From Micromonospora zamorensis (GTDB lineage: Bacteria > Actinomycetota > Actinomycetes > Mycobacteriales > Micromonosporaceae), in NCBI RefSeq assembly GCF_900090275.1, contig NZ_LT607755.1:2542001-2606000 (forward strand): a DNA stretch of 64,000 bases, given 5' to 3'. Positions 25,527 to 34,620 of this stretch are shown here, in pieces. The translations under genes and the position numbers were made by a program. A model generated the notes under the pieces. That model was not told the DNA's origin. It was given only the letters and a program-made list of their open reading frames with translations, and did not search any database. The number at the start of each line of letters is the position of its first letter. Positions within the stretch are counted from its first letter, which is position 1.

Positions 25527-27009
25527 ACGCCGCCCGCTGCGCGCCGCCCGCCGCTGGCTGGCCGGCCGCTCCCTGCGTACCCGACTGGTGTTTGCCCTTC
25601 TCGCGCTGCTGGCGGTGGTCAGCGTCGCCATCGGTGGGCTCACCACAGTGGCGCTGCGGCACTTCCTGATCGAGCGGCTCGACGCCCAACTGGCCCCCGC
25701 GACGGTCATGCGGGGTGACCGTCCGGGGCGGCCGGCGTTTCCGGGCACCGGGCCGGCCATCCCGCCCGGCTTGCCGTCCGGCACTGTGGTCGCCGAGGTC
25801 ACCGGCGGCCGGGTGACCAGCGCGCGGACCCTGACCAACAGCCCGTCCAGTGACGACCCGTTCCCCGACGAGCAGTCCGTTCCGGTCGACGAGGTCGCCA
25901 CCCTGGCCGACGTGCCGGTCGGCACCGAACCACGCACCGTCGACCTCGGCGCCCGCGGCGACTACCGGGCGGTCGGGCGGCAGTACTGGGACGGCAGGGT
26001 CCGCGTCGTCGCGATCCCCCTCTCCGGCGTCCAGGAGATCGTCTGGCGGATGGTCACCGCGCAGGCCGCGGTGGCGGCCATCGGGCTGGTCATCGCCGGG
26101 GCGGCCGGCGCGCTGATCGTCCGGGCCACGCTGCGCCCGCTCAACCGGGTCGCCGCCACCGCCACCCGGGTCACCGAGCTGCCCCTGGACCGCGGTGAGG
26201 TGGCCCTCGCCGTTCGCGTCCCGGCCGCGGACACCGACCCGCGCACCGAGGTCGGTCAGGTCGGCGCGGCGCTGAACCGGATGCTGGGCCACGTCGCCGA
26301 CGCGCTCTCCGCCCGGCAGGCCAGCGAGACGCGGGTACGCCAGTTCGTCGCCGACGCCAGCCACGAGTTGCGCACACCCCTGGCCGCGATCCGTGGCTAC
26401 GCCGAGGTGGCCCGGCGTGGCCGCGGCGAGGTTCCTCCCGACGTGGCGCACGCGTTGCGCCGGGTGGAGTCGGAGAGCACCCGGATGACCAGCCTCGTCG
26501 ACGACCTGCTGCTGCTGGCCCGCCTCGACACCGGCCGACCGCTCGCGGTCGACCCGGTCGACCTGACCGCCCTGGTGGTGGACGCGGTCAGCGACGCGCA
26601 CGTCGCCGGCCCCGAACACCACTGGCAGCTCGGCCTGCCCGAGGTCGCCATCCGGGTTCCCGGTGACGCCGCCCGGCTGCACCAGGTGGTGGCGAACCTG
26701 CTGGCCAACGCCCGGGTGCACACCCCACCCGGCAGCACCGTCACCACCACACTGGCCGTCGACGCGGGCAGCGCCGTGCTCACCGTCGCCGACGACGGGC
26801 CCGGGATACCGGCGGAGTTGCAACCGGAGATGTTCGAGCGGTTCGCTCGCGGCGACAGCTCCCGGTCCCGGGCGCACGGCAGCACCGGCCTCGGTCTGGC
26901 GATCGTGGCGGCCGTCGTGGAGGCCCACCACGGCACTGTCGACGTGGACAGCCACCCGGGGCGGACCGTGTTCACCGTCCGGTTGCCGAATCCCACAGCT
27001 GACGCATAG
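25504..27009 (+). CDS. Sensor histidine kinase with HAMP domain
   Basis: 501 residues. Two membrane segments (about 29-50 and 180-205) enclose an outer domain of about 130 residues. HAMP follows, then the phospho-acceptor H-box ASHELRTPLAAIRGY near residue 287, N-box VVANLLANARVHTPPG, G1 DDGPGIP and G2 STGLGLAIV. It should phosphorylate the response regulator encoded just upstream. The signal sensed is unknown; linked glycosyltransferases suggest envelope stress. Confidence 0.92.
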   Translation: MSSNPPSRRRPLRAARRWLAGRSLRTRLVFALLALLAVVSVAIGGLTTVALRHFLIERLDAQLAPATVMRGDRPGRPAFPGTGPAIPPGLPSGTVVAEVTGGRVTSARTLTNSPSSDDPFPDEQSVPVDEVATLADVPVGTEPRTVDLGARGDYRAVGRQYWDGRVRVVAIPLSGVQEIVWRMVTAQAAVAAIGLVIAGAAGALIVRATLRPLNRVAATATRVTELPLDRGEVALAVRVPAADTDPRTEVGQVGAALNRMLGHVADALSARQASETRVRQFVADASHELRTPLAAIRGYAEVARRGRGEVPPDVAHALRRVESESTRMTSLVDDLLLLARLDTGRPLAVDPVDLTALVVDAVSDAHVAGPEHHWQLGLPEVAIRVPGDAARLHQVVANLLANARVHTPPGSTVTTTLAVDAGSAVLTVADDGPGIPAELQPEMFERFARGDSSRSRAHGSTGLGLAIVAAVVEAHHGTVDVDSHPGRTVFTVRLPNPTADA

Positions 27010-27053
27010 TCGGCGCACGGCGTCGCGCCAGCCCGGCCGTCGAGGCTGGCCGC

Positions 27054-29201
27054 ATGGACAGAACCGAGACCCTGCCGACGGCACCCGCCGCACCCGAGCC
27101 GCCGACGGCCACGCGCCCCGTGGAGCAGCCGCCGCCGACGCGCCGATCCCCGGCCTGGGCCACGCCCGCGCTGGTGGTCCTGCTGCTCGCCACCGGCCTG
27201 CTCTACCTGTGGGGCCTGGGCGCCTCCGGCTGGGCCAACTCGTTCTACGCGGCGGCCGTGCAGGCCGGGTCGGTGAGCTGGAAGGCGTTCCTCTACGGCT
27301 CGTCGGACGCCGCCAACTCCATCACCGTCGACAAGACACCCGCGTCGCTGTGGCTGATGGCGCTGTCCGTGCGGATCTTCGGGCTGAACAGCTGGGCGAT
27401 GCTCGTCCCACAGGCGCTCTGCGGGGTCGCCTCGGTGGGCGTGCTGTACGCGACAGTGAAGCGCTGGTACGGGCCGGGCGCCGCTCTGATCGCCGGAGCG
27501 GTCCTCGCGGTCACCCCCGTGGCGACGCTGATGTTCCGGTTCAACAACCCCGACGCGCTGCTGGTCCTGCTGCTGGTCGCCGGGGCGTACGCCACAGTGC
27601 GCGCCCTGGAGACGGCCAGCACCCGGTGGATCGTGATGGTCGGCGTGCTGGTCGGCTTCGGCTTCCTCACCAAGATGCTCCAGGCGTTCCTGGTGGTGCC
27701 GGTCTTCGCCGGGGTGTACCTGCTGGCCGCGCCGACCGGGCTGTGGCGGCGGGTCCGGCAACTGCTGCTGGCGGGCCTGGCGGTGCTGGTCTCCGCCGGC
27801 TGGTGGGTGGCGCTCGTCGAGCTGGTCCCGGCCAGCGCCCGCCCGTACATCGGCGGGTCGCAGGGCAACAGCGTCCTGGAACTCACCCTCGGCTACAACG
27901 GCCTTGGCCGGATCACCGGCGACGAGGTGGGCAGCGTCGGCGGCGGTGGCGGGCGGCCGGGAGGCGGCGGTGGCCCGTTCTCCGGTCAGACCGGCGTGCT
28001 GCGGATGTTCGGCGGCGAGATCGGCGGTCAGATCTCCTGGCTGCTACCGGCCGCGCTGATCCTGCTGGTGGCCGGCCTGCTGGTGGCCGGTCGCGCGGCC
28101 CGCACCGACCGCACCCGGGCCGGGCTGCTGCTGTGGGGCGGCTGGCTGCTGGTCACCGGCCTGATCTTCAGCTTCATGTCCGGGATCTTCCACGCCTACT
28201 ACACGGTGGCGCTCGCCCCGGCGATCGGCGCGCTGGTCGGCATCGGCGTGACAGTGCTCTGGCGGCAGCGCCACCCACAGCCCGCACCGGGTGACGACGC
28301 GCCAGCCGGCTCGCGCTGGCAGCGGTGGCGTCCCCTCGCGGCCACGGCGACCCTCGCCGGCACCCTCGCGGTCACCGTCTGGTGGGCGTGGGTGCTGCTC
28401 GGGCGCAGCCCCGACTGGTACCCGTGGCTGCGCACCACCGTGCTGGTCGCCGGTCTGCTCGGCGCGGCGCTGATCCTGCTGGTCACCCGGCTTCCCCGCC
28501 GGTTGGTGCCGGTCGTCCTGGGCCTCGGCGCGGCGGCGGCCCTCGCGGGCCCGGTGGCGTACGCGGTCCAGACCGCGGCGACCCCGCACACCGGGTCGAT
28601 TCCCAGCGCCGGCCCGTCCGTGGCGGGCGGGTTCGGGCGCGGCGGCTTCCCCGGAGGGCGACCACCCGGCGGCATGGGACTGCCGAACGGCGGCCAGTTC
28701 CCGGGTGGCGCGCAGAACGGCGGCGGCCAGTTCCCGGGTGGGGGCCGTGACGGCGGTCAGACGCCCACGTCCCCTGGTGGTGGTCGACAGGTACCCGGTG
28801 GGCAGGGACGCCCCGGCGGTGGGGGAATGGGCGGGCTGCTCGACGCCCGCGAGCCCAGTGCCGCCCTGCGTGAGCTGCTGGAGCGCGACAGCGCCGACTA
28901 CACCTGGGTCGCGGCCACCGTCGGCTCCAACAACGCCTCCGGCTACCAGCTCGCCACCGGTGACCCGGTGATGCCGATCGGCGGGTTCAACGGCAGTGAC
29001 CCGTCACCGACCCTCGCGCAGTTCCAGCGTCACGTCGCCGACGGCAAGATCCACTACTTCATCGGTGGTGGCGGCTTCCGGGCCAACGGCGGCAGCTCCG
29101 CCTCCCAGGAGATCGCCGCCTGGGTCACGGAGAACTTCACCGCGCAGACCGTCGACGGTGTCACCGTCTACGACCTGAGCACCGGCCGGGACGCGTCGTG
29201 A
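27054..29201 (+). CDS. GT39/ArnT-type membrane glycosyltransferase
   Basis: 715 residues with about 11-13 membrane segments. N-terminal GWANSFYAAAVQAG and VDKTPASLWLMALSVRIFG are the PMT/ArnT-type signature with the acidic first loop. After the membrane part comes a Gly/Pro-rich linker (about 515-605) and an outer C-terminal domain ending in the pattern YTWVAATVGSNNASGYQLAT and HYFIGGGGF, as in B. subtilis YkcB-like proteins. It would move a sugar from a polyprenyl carrier made by its neighbour. Confidence 0.92.
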   Translation: MDRTETLPTAPAAPEPPTATRPVEQPPPTRRSPAWATPALVVLLLATGLLYLWGLGASGWANSFYAAAVQAGSVSWKAFLYGSSDAANSITVDKTPASLWLMALSVRIFGLNSWAMLVPQALCGVASVGVLYATVKRWYGPGAALIAGAVLAVTPVATLMFRFNNPDALLVLLLVAGAYATVRALETASTRWIVMVGVLVGFGFLTKMLQAFLVVPVFAGVYLLAAPTGLWRRVRQLLLAGLAVLVSAGWWVALVELVPASARPYIGGSQGNSVLELTLGYNGLGRITGDEVGSVGGGGGRPGGGGGPFSGQTGVLRMFGGEIGGQISWLLPAALILLVAGLLVAGRAARTDRTRAGLLLWGGWLLVTGLIFSFMSGIFHAYYTVALAPAIGALVGIGVTVLWRQRHPQPAPGDDAPAGSRWQRWRPLAATATLAGTLAVTVWWAWVLLGRSPDWYPWLRTTVLVAGLLGAALILLVTRLPRRLVPVVLGLGAAAALAGPVAYAVQTAATPHTGSIPSAGPSVAGGFGRGGFPGGRPPGGMGLPNGGQFPGGAQNGGGQFPGGGRDGGQTPTSPGGGRQVPGGQGRPGGGGMGGLLDAREPSAALRELLERDSADYTWVAATVGSNNASGYQLATGDPVMPIGGFNGSDPSPTLAQFQRHVADGKIHYFIGGGGFRANGGSSASQEIAAWVTENFTAQTVDGVTVYDLSTGRDAS

Positions 29202-30448
29202 CCGCGCTCAGCGGCCCCCGGGCCGCCGTCCAGGCCCGACCCGCCGCCGGTGCGGTGCTGGACGTGGTGATCCCGGTCTACAACGAGGAGACCGACCTCG
29301 GGTCGTGCGTACGGCGGCTGCACTCGCACCTGAGCGAGCACTTCCCGTACCCGTTCCGGATCACCATCGCCGACAACGCCAGCGTCGACGACACCCTGAC
29401 GGTGGCCCACGGCCTCGCCGGCGAGCTGCCCGGTGTCGAGGTGCTGCACCTGGACGCCAAGGGGCGGGGGAGGGCGCTGTCGGCGGCCTGGTCCGCCTCG
29501 TCCGCGCCGGTGCTGGCGTACATGGACGTGGACCTGTCCACCGACCTGGCGGCGCTGCTGCCGCTGGTCGCGCCGCTCATCTCCGGGCACTCCGACCTGG
29601 CCATCGGCACCCGGCTGGCGCGTACCTCCCGGGTGGTGCGCGGGGCGAAGCGGGAGGTGATCTCCCGGGCCTACAATCTGCTGCTGCGCGGCGCGTTGGC
29701 CGCGCGGTTCTCCGACGCGCAGTGCGGGTTCAAGGCGATCCGCGCCGACGTGGCCGTCGAGCTGCTGCCGTTGGTGCGCGACACCGGCTGGTTCTTCGAC
29801 ACCGAGCTGCTGGTGCTCGCCCAGCGGGCCGGGCTGCGCATCCACGAGGTGCCGGTGGACTGGGTCGACGACCCGGACAGCCGGGTCGACATCGTCGCCA
29901 CGGCCCTGGCCGACCTGCGCGGGATGGGTCGGCTGGGCCGGGCGCTGCTGACCGGCGCGCTGCCGCTCACCGACCTGCGCGCACAACTCGGGCGGGCGCC
30001 GCTAACCGCGCGGCCGGAGCAGCTCGACCGAGCGCCGCTGAGGCAGGTGCCGGTCGGGTTGCCACGGCAACTGGTCCGGTTCGCGGCGGTGGGGGTGGCC
30101 AGCACCCTCGCGTACCTGGTGCTCTTCGTGGCCACCCGGGGCGCGCTCGGCGCGCAGCCGGCGAACCTGCTGGCGTTGCTGGTGACCGCGGTGGCCAACA
30201 CGGCCGCGAACCGGCGGTTGACGTTCGGCATCAGCGGTCGGCGGCACGCCGGCCGGCACCACCTGCAGGGGCTGCTCGCCTTCGGCCTGGGCCTCGCGTT
30301 GACCAGCGGGTCGCTGGCCGTGCTGCACGCGGCGCACGCCGCTCCCGCCCGGCCGGTGGAGCTGGCCGTGCTGGTGGCCGCGAACCTGGCCGCCACTGTG
30401 CTGCGTTTCGTTCTGCTGCGCCTCGGCATGCACCACCGGCGCGGCTGA
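29198..30448 (+). CDS. GT2 glycosyltransferase fused to GtrA-like membrane domain
   Basis: 416 residues. GT2 domain about 15-245 (VVIPVYNEETDLGS, DVDLSTDLAALLPLV as the metal-binding DxD-type site, CGFKAIRAD). A GtrA-type domain of four membrane segments follows (about 285-412). Together it resembles YkcC: it makes a polyprenyl-phosphate sugar and helps flip it. GTG overlaps the GT39 stop (GTGA). Fourth gene of the response regulator / kinase / GT39 / GT2 operon. Confidence 0.92.
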   Translation: MTALSGPRAAVQARPAAGAVLDVVIPVYNEETDLGSCVRRLHSHLSEHFPYPFRITIADNASVDDTLTVAHGLAGELPGVEVLHLDAKGRGRALSAAWSASSAPVLAYMDVDLSTDLAALLPLVAPLISGHSDLAIGTRLARTSRVVRGAKREVISRAYNLLLRGALAARFSDAQCGFKAIRADVAVELLPLVRDTGWFFDTELLVLAQRAGLRIHEVPVDWVDDPDSRVDIVATALADLRGMGRLGRALLTGALPLTDLRAQLGRAPLTARPEQLDRAPLRQVPVGLPRQLVRFAAVGVASTLAYLVLFVATRGALGAQPANLLALLVTAVANTAANRRLTFGISGRRHAGRHHLQGLLAFGLGLALTSGSLAVLHAAHAAPARPVELAVLVAANLAATVLRFVLLRLGMHHRRG

Positions 30449-30497
30449 GGAGGTCAGCGCCGCCGCCGGCTGGGCCCGCCGCACAGGTCAGGCGGCC

Positions 30498-31634
30498 TCA
30501 GCCTGCGGCGGCCCGGCGCACCAACCGGCGTGCCTCGTCGCGGGGCACGCCGGTGGCCCGGAGCAGATCGTTGACGGCGGTACGCAGCTGGGAGACGACG
30601 ATCGTGCCGGAGAAGCCGAGTCCCTGTCGGCACGCCGCGCCCGCCTCGCGGACCGCGTGCAGCGCCCGTTCGCGGGCCTGCACCGGCTCCCGCGTGGCGA
30701 GGAACTCCCGATGCAGCAACCGAACGGCCTCTCCCAGGTGCTCCACCGCGGCCGGCAGGTCGGCCGGCACCGGTTCCTCGTCATGCAGTGTGGTGACGAT
30801 CCGGCGGACCAGACCGCGGCTGTTGCGGAAGGCCCGCTCCATGTGCTCCACCCCGCCGCGGTACGCGCGGAGTGCCCTCCGTCGGCGCCACCGCACCGGG
30901 GATAGCCGGACGACCTCGTCGGCGGCGGTCACCACCTCGCTGAGCCGGTCCAGCTCGGGTTCGGCGGCGCGCATCCGGGACAGCACCTCCTTCGCCCGCC
31001 CGATGTCCCCATCCGCGAGTGCCTCCGCGGAGGCGGTCATCTCCCGGGCGAAGAGGTCCAGGGCGGGGTCCGCGGCGCGGCGTACGGTCCGCAGCGGGTT
31101 GATCGGCAGGAGCACGAGCACCACGAACAGTCCCACCGCTCCGCCGACCAGCGCGTTGAGCGTTCGGGGTAGCTCCAGGTCCGGCGCGGTCGGGGTGAGG
31201 GTGGCGATGAGCACCGCCGTACCGCCGGCCTGGGTCACCAATGCTCCGGTGCCGCGCACCAGCAACGCCAGCGTGATCGCCAGGAAGACGATCACCCCGG
31301 TCTGCCACGGCCCGGTGCCGAACAGGCGGATCAGCAGGTCACCCGCCCCGATGCCGAGCACCACCCCGGCGACCAGCTCCAATGTGCGACGGGCACGACT
31401 GCCGAGGGACGCCGCGATCACACCGACGGCTGCCGCGGGCGCGAACGTCGGCTCCGTGTTGCCGAGGACCTCGCGGGCCACCAGCCAGGACAGCGCGGCG
31501 GCCAGACCAGCCTGGAACCCCACGATCAGGTACGTCTGCAACCGGCGGTAGCCGGCCCGACGGGCAGCGGAGACCCGGGAACGCAGGCTGCCCGGCCCCA
31601 CTCGCTCGCCGGGAGCCCCGGCCGTCGCGTTCAT
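30498..31634 (-). CDS. FUSC-type aromatic acid exporter-like membrane protein
   Basis: 378 residues. Six N-terminal membrane segments (about 38-178) followed by a long soluble helical domain. The N-terminal run matches the FUSC/ArAE family. Members export aromatic acids or related compounds; the substrate here is unknown. It lies convergent with the GT2-GtrA gene. Confidence 0.85.
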   Translation of the reverse strand: MNATAGAPGERVGPGSLRSRVSAARRAGYRRLQTYLIVGFQAGLAAALSWLVAREVLGNTEPTFAPAAAVGVIAASLGSRARRTLELVAGVVLGIGAGDLLIRLFGTGPWQTGVIVFLAITLALLVRGTGALVTQAGGTAVLIATLTPTAPDLELPRTLNALVGGAVGLFVVLVLLPINPLRTVRRAADPALDLFAREMTASAEALADGDIGRAKEVLSRMRAAEPELDRLSEVVTAADEVVRLSPVRWRRRRALRAYRGGVEHMERAFRNSRGLVRRIVTTLHDEEPVPADLPAAVEHLGEAVRLLHREFLATREPVQARERALHAVREAGAACRQGLGFSGTIVVSQLRTAVNDLLRATGVPRDEARRLVRRAAAG

Positions 31635-31680
31635 GGTCGCGGTTACCCGGTGCGACCGGCGACCGAACCTGTCCGCGCGG

Positions 31681-32055
31681 TCAGGCCGGGTGGGCCATGG
31701 TCGCGGCCAGCGTCACCACCCCGGGCAACCGGGTGTCCTGGCGCAGGAACTGCACCACCACCGGCACCGACGAGCGCAGCAGGCAGCCGTACGGTCGGTC
31801 CAGTCGCACGGCCTCGGGGTCGATCAGGTCGTTGAGCCGGACGTGGCGTACCCGCCGGGCGTCGACGGTCAGGGTGTAGGGGCCGACCGGCTCGGCGTCC
31901 TCGTAATAGATGCGCAGGTCGATGTCGGCGCGGGTGTCGGTGGTGTTGAGGACGCAGATCTGGTCGAAGCTGGTGAACGCCGGTTCGGGTCCGTTGCTGG
32001 GGAACGGGATGTGCCCGCCCGGCACGACCCAAAGGCGGGCGCCGACGTCGGGCAT
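31681..32055 (-). CDS. Sensory rhodopsin transducer (ASRT-like) protein
   Basis: 124 residues, full length for the family. Strong matches to Anabaena sensory rhodopsin transducer: GHIPFPSNGPEPAFTSFDQI, then IYYEDAEPVGPYTLTVDARR and RHVRLNDLIDPEAV, with VPVVVQFLRQDTR near the end. ASRT is a soluble beta-sandwich tetramer that binds a sensory rhodopsin and DNA. No rhodopsin gene is in this window. The start overlaps the oxidase stop by one base (TGATG). Confidence 0.92.
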   Translation of the reverse strand: MPDVGARLWVVPGGHIPFPSNGPEPAFTSFDQICVLNTTDTRADIDLRIYYEDAEPVGPYTLTVDARRVRHVRLNDLIDPEAVRLDRPYGCLLRSSVPVVVQFLRQDTRLPGVVTLAATMAHPA

Positions 32056-33269
32056 CAGGTCTCCTCCAGCAGTCGGGCGAGGTCGGGGCTGCGGAACACG
32101 CCGTCCGGGTCGAGCCGCTGGCGTGCCGCCTGGAAGTCGTCCCAGCGGGGATAGAGGGGCCGCAGGTCACGCGCTGTCAGCCAGTGCTTCTTGCCCCAGT
32201 GCGGTCGACCGCCGTACTGGCGGAACACCGCCTCCATGTCCCGGAAGTAGTCCTCGTACGGCAGGGACGTGTTCTGTAGGCAGGCGATGGTCGTGGTCGG
32301 CCGGCCGTACGCGTTGCTCAACCAGATGTCGTCGGCGGCGATGCTGCGCACCAGCACCCGCCACCCGGCGACGGTGCGATGCCGTTGCATGATGCGCCGT
32401 CGGACCTCGGCGAAGCAGGCGGGGAACGCCTCCGACGGCAGCATGTACTCGATCTCCTCGAACCGCAGGTCCCGTTCCTGGGGGATGGTGCGGTGGATCG
32501 GGCCGGACCGGACGTCGCGGGGCGCACCGAACGGTTCGGAGTCCGGCACCCGCGGCATGTCCCACCCGCGCTCGTCGGATGTCCCATCGGCACGGTTCAG
32601 GGTGCGGATCTGGGTCTGGTCGTTGCGCGGATACCAGTAGAAGTCCATGTTGCGGTTGGTGTGCTGCAACTCGGCGAGGTGGTCGAGGGTCCAGTCGAGG
32701 TGCGCGCACCAGCACCGCCGGTGCAACTCGTACCGGGGTTGCACGTCCAGGGTGACCTGGGTGACCACCCCGAGCGCGCCTAGCGACAGCCGCGCCGCGG
32801 GCAGCAGGTCTGCGTTCTCGTCGGCCGAGATCTCCAGGACGTCACCCGTGCCGGTGACCAGGCGGACGCCGGCCACCTGCGTGGACAGGTTGCCGAAGCC
32901 GAGTCCGGTGCCGTGCGTACCGGTGGCGGTCGCCCCGGCGATCGACTGGTAGTCCACGTCGCCGAGGTTGTCCATGGCCAGACCGGCGTCGTGCAGGCCC
33001 TCGCCGAGGGCCTTGAGCTTGGTGCCCGCCCACACCCGCGCCCGACCGGCGTCCTCGGTGATGACACCGGCGAGCCGGTCCACGCTGAGCAGGATGTCGT
33101 CGGTGCGGGTCAGGGGGCTCGACGAGTGGCCGGATCCCACTGGGCGGATCGTCCGACCGTCCTGCCGTGCCCGCACGACCAGGTCGCGGACGGTGTCCTC
33201 GTCGGCGGGCTCGGCGAACTCCCCGGGCGTGAACGAGAGGCTGCCAGACCAGTTGACGAACCGCCGCAT
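32055..33269 (-). CDS. D-arabinono-1,4-lactone/L-gulono-lactone oxidase family FAD enzyme
   Basis: 404 residues. FAD-binding part with VRPVGSGHSSSPLTRTDDIL-type region near residue 50 and ATGTHGTGLGFGNLSTQ near residue 115, and a C-terminal ALO domain (PHWGKKHWLTARDLRPLYP, then FRSPDLARLLEE). HWGK is the family signature in the substrate-binding part. It oxidises a sugar lactone, with oxygen or another acceptor. It is translationally coupled to the ASRT-like gene downstream. Confidence 0.92.
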   Translation of the reverse strand: MRRFVNWSGSLSFTPGEFAEPADEDTVRDLVVRARQDGRTIRPVGSGHSSSPLTRTDDILLSVDRLAGVITEDAGRARVWAGTKLKALGEGLHDAGLAMDNLGDVDYQSIAGATATGTHGTGLGFGNLSTQVAGVRLVTGTGDVLEISADENADLLPAARLSLGALGVVTQVTLDVQPRYELHRRCWCAHLDWTLDHLAELQHTNRNMDFYWYPRNDQTQIRTLNRADGTSDERGWDMPRVPDSEPFGAPRDVRSGPIHRTIPQERDLRFEEIEYMLPSEAFPACFAEVRRRIMQRHRTVAGWRVLVRSIAADDIWLSNAYGRPTTTIACLQNTSLPYEDYFRDMEAVFRQYGGRPHWGKKHWLTARDLRPLYPRWDDFQAARQRLDPDGVFRSPDLARLLEET

Positions 33270-33306
33270 GGCGCGGGTTACCCGACGGCGCGGCCGGTAG
33301 TCGCCC

Positions 33307-33405
33307 TACCCGCAGGCCTTCACCCATCTCGCGTTGATCGAGTGCCTGGTGCGGGGGACCGCGACGCCCTGCACGCCTGGGGCGAGCGCCCGGCCCGGCC
33401 GCTGA
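33307..33405 (+). pseudogene. C-terminal remnant of a GH15 glucoamylase-like gene
   Basis: In this plus-strand frame the bases read YPQAFTHLALIECLVRG before a stop at 33403-33405. The start matches the conserved end of GH15 enzymes (N(F/Y)PQAFTHxxLI). The frame is blocked by a TAG at about 33298, and nothing else of the gene is visible in the flanking antisense genes. It is a decayed scrap in the 143-base spacer between the oxidase and the arginase-like gene. Confidence 0.55.
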
Positions 33406-33412
33406 CCGGCCG

Positions 33413-34279
33413 TCAACGGTCGGCGGAGCCCAGCACCTCGGCGAGGACCTCGACGACGCGTCGGGTGTGACGCCCGTCGGGGTCCTCGTCGGTGTTCAGG
33501 TCGGTGACGCTCATCCCGAGCAGCCGGTCGGCGCGGGCCAGTGGCGTGACCAGCGCGATCAGATCCGCCCAGCGGGGGCCGTCCGGCTCGGGATAGCTCA
33601 CCGACGGCAGGTCCCGCGGGTCCACCACGTCCAGGTCGAGGTGCAGCCAGGCCGGGCCGTCCGCGCCGGTGGCCAGGCCCGCCCCGACCGTGCCCGCGCC
33701 CCGCCGCAGCAGTTCGGCGGCGGGCACCTGGTGGATGGCCGGGTCGATCCGGGCCGCCTCGGCGCGGCTGCTGTCGTCGGTGGCCGGGCGGTGCCCGAGC
33801 AGGTGGACCCGACCGGGGTCGAGCAGCGGGCCGTCGCAGCCGATGGCGGCGACCGGGCCGTGCCCGGTGACGATCGAGAGGTCCATGTCGGCGGCTTCGC
33901 CGGTCGGCGACGTCACGCCGTCGAGGAAGTCCGGGTGGGCGTCCACGAACCACAGCTCGGTAGTCGGCGGCAGGGCACGGCAGATGCCGGGCAGGATGGC
34001 GCAGTCGCCGCCGAGCACCAGGGGCCGCCGGCCGTCGGCGATCAGCGCCACGACGCGGGCGGTGATGGCCGCGCCGGCCCGGACCAGGCCGGCGGCGCCG
34101 ATCACCCCGCTCGCCGGGTCCCGGACAGCGTCGCGCAGGCACGCCTCGTCCACCCGGCCACCGTCGTCGGCGGCCAGGGCGTCCAGCAGGCCGGCGTCGC
34201 GCAGCGCGGCGGGGGCCCGTTCCTCACCGCGCCCAGCGCCGGACGAGTCCAGCGGCGCGTCCACGACCGTCCAGCGCAC
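33413..34279 (-). CDS. Arginase/agmatinase-family protein with altered metal site
   Basis: 288 residues. Ureohydrolase fold with VLGGDCAILPG (about 90-98), DAHPDF (113-118) and HLDLDVVDP (213-221). Five of six usual metal ligands are present, but the first (GGDH in the family) is GGDC, with Cys at about 93. Activity as an arginase-type hydrolase is possible but not assured. GTG 34279 (VRWTVVDAPLDSSG) is preferred; longer in-frame starts run into the divergent promoter region. Confidence 0.85.
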   Translation of the reverse strand: MRWTVVDAPLDSSGAGRGEERAPAALRDAGLLDALAADDGGRVDEACLRDAVRDPASGVIGAAGLVRAGAAITARVVALIADGRRPLVLGGDCAILPGICRALPPTTELWFVDAHPDFLDGVTSPTGEAADMDLSIVTGHGPVAAIGCDGPLLDPGRVHLLGHRPATDDSSRAEAARIDPAIHQVPAAELLRRGAGTVGAGLATGADGPAWLHLDLDVVDPRDLPSVSYPEPDGPRWADLIALVTPLARADRLLGMSVTDLNTDEDPDGRHTRRVVEVLAEVLGSADR

Positions 34280-34470
34280 GTCCGCAGCGTACCGGCGAGG
34301 TCCGGCCTCCCGGCCACATTCTGTGGCGAGGCTGGGAGTACGCCGATGTGCCCGCGACGGCGATGACGACCGGCGTACGGTGAGGGACAAGTCCGGCTTT
34401 CTGGGTCAAAAGCCTCACCGGTGTAGGCCCGGGACGCCGGTATCGAGACGGCGAGGGCAAGGAGCGATCG

Positions 34471-34620
34471 GTGAGACATCTGGCCTACCTGGACGCGGGA
34501 TCCGGCAGCCTGATCGTGCAGGCGGTCGTCGGCGGGGTGGCCGGCGCCGCGGTCGCCGCCAAGCTCTACTGGCGACGGCTGGTCGACCGGTTCCGCCGGC
34601 AACCCTCCGACCAGCGGTGA
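34471..34620 (+). CDS. Small one-helix membrane protein
   Basis: 49 residues, too short for most gene finders. Starts VRHLAYLDAGSGSLIVQAVV, one membrane segment (about 14-33), then a basic Arg-rich tail. GTG start with AAGGAG seven bases upstream. Its GTGA stop region overlaps the methyltransferase start, so the small protein is translationally linked to it. The YLDAGSGS motif is shared by small proteins found next to methyltransferase/sulfatase gene pairs; function unknown. Confidence 0.8.
   Translation: MRHLAYLDAGSGSLIVQAVVGGVAGAAVAAKLYWRRLVDRFRRQPSDQR

Noticed and set aside
26663..28294. A plus-strand frame spanning the kinase and GT39 genes
   Set aside because: It is out of frame with both real genes and has shadow-type composition.
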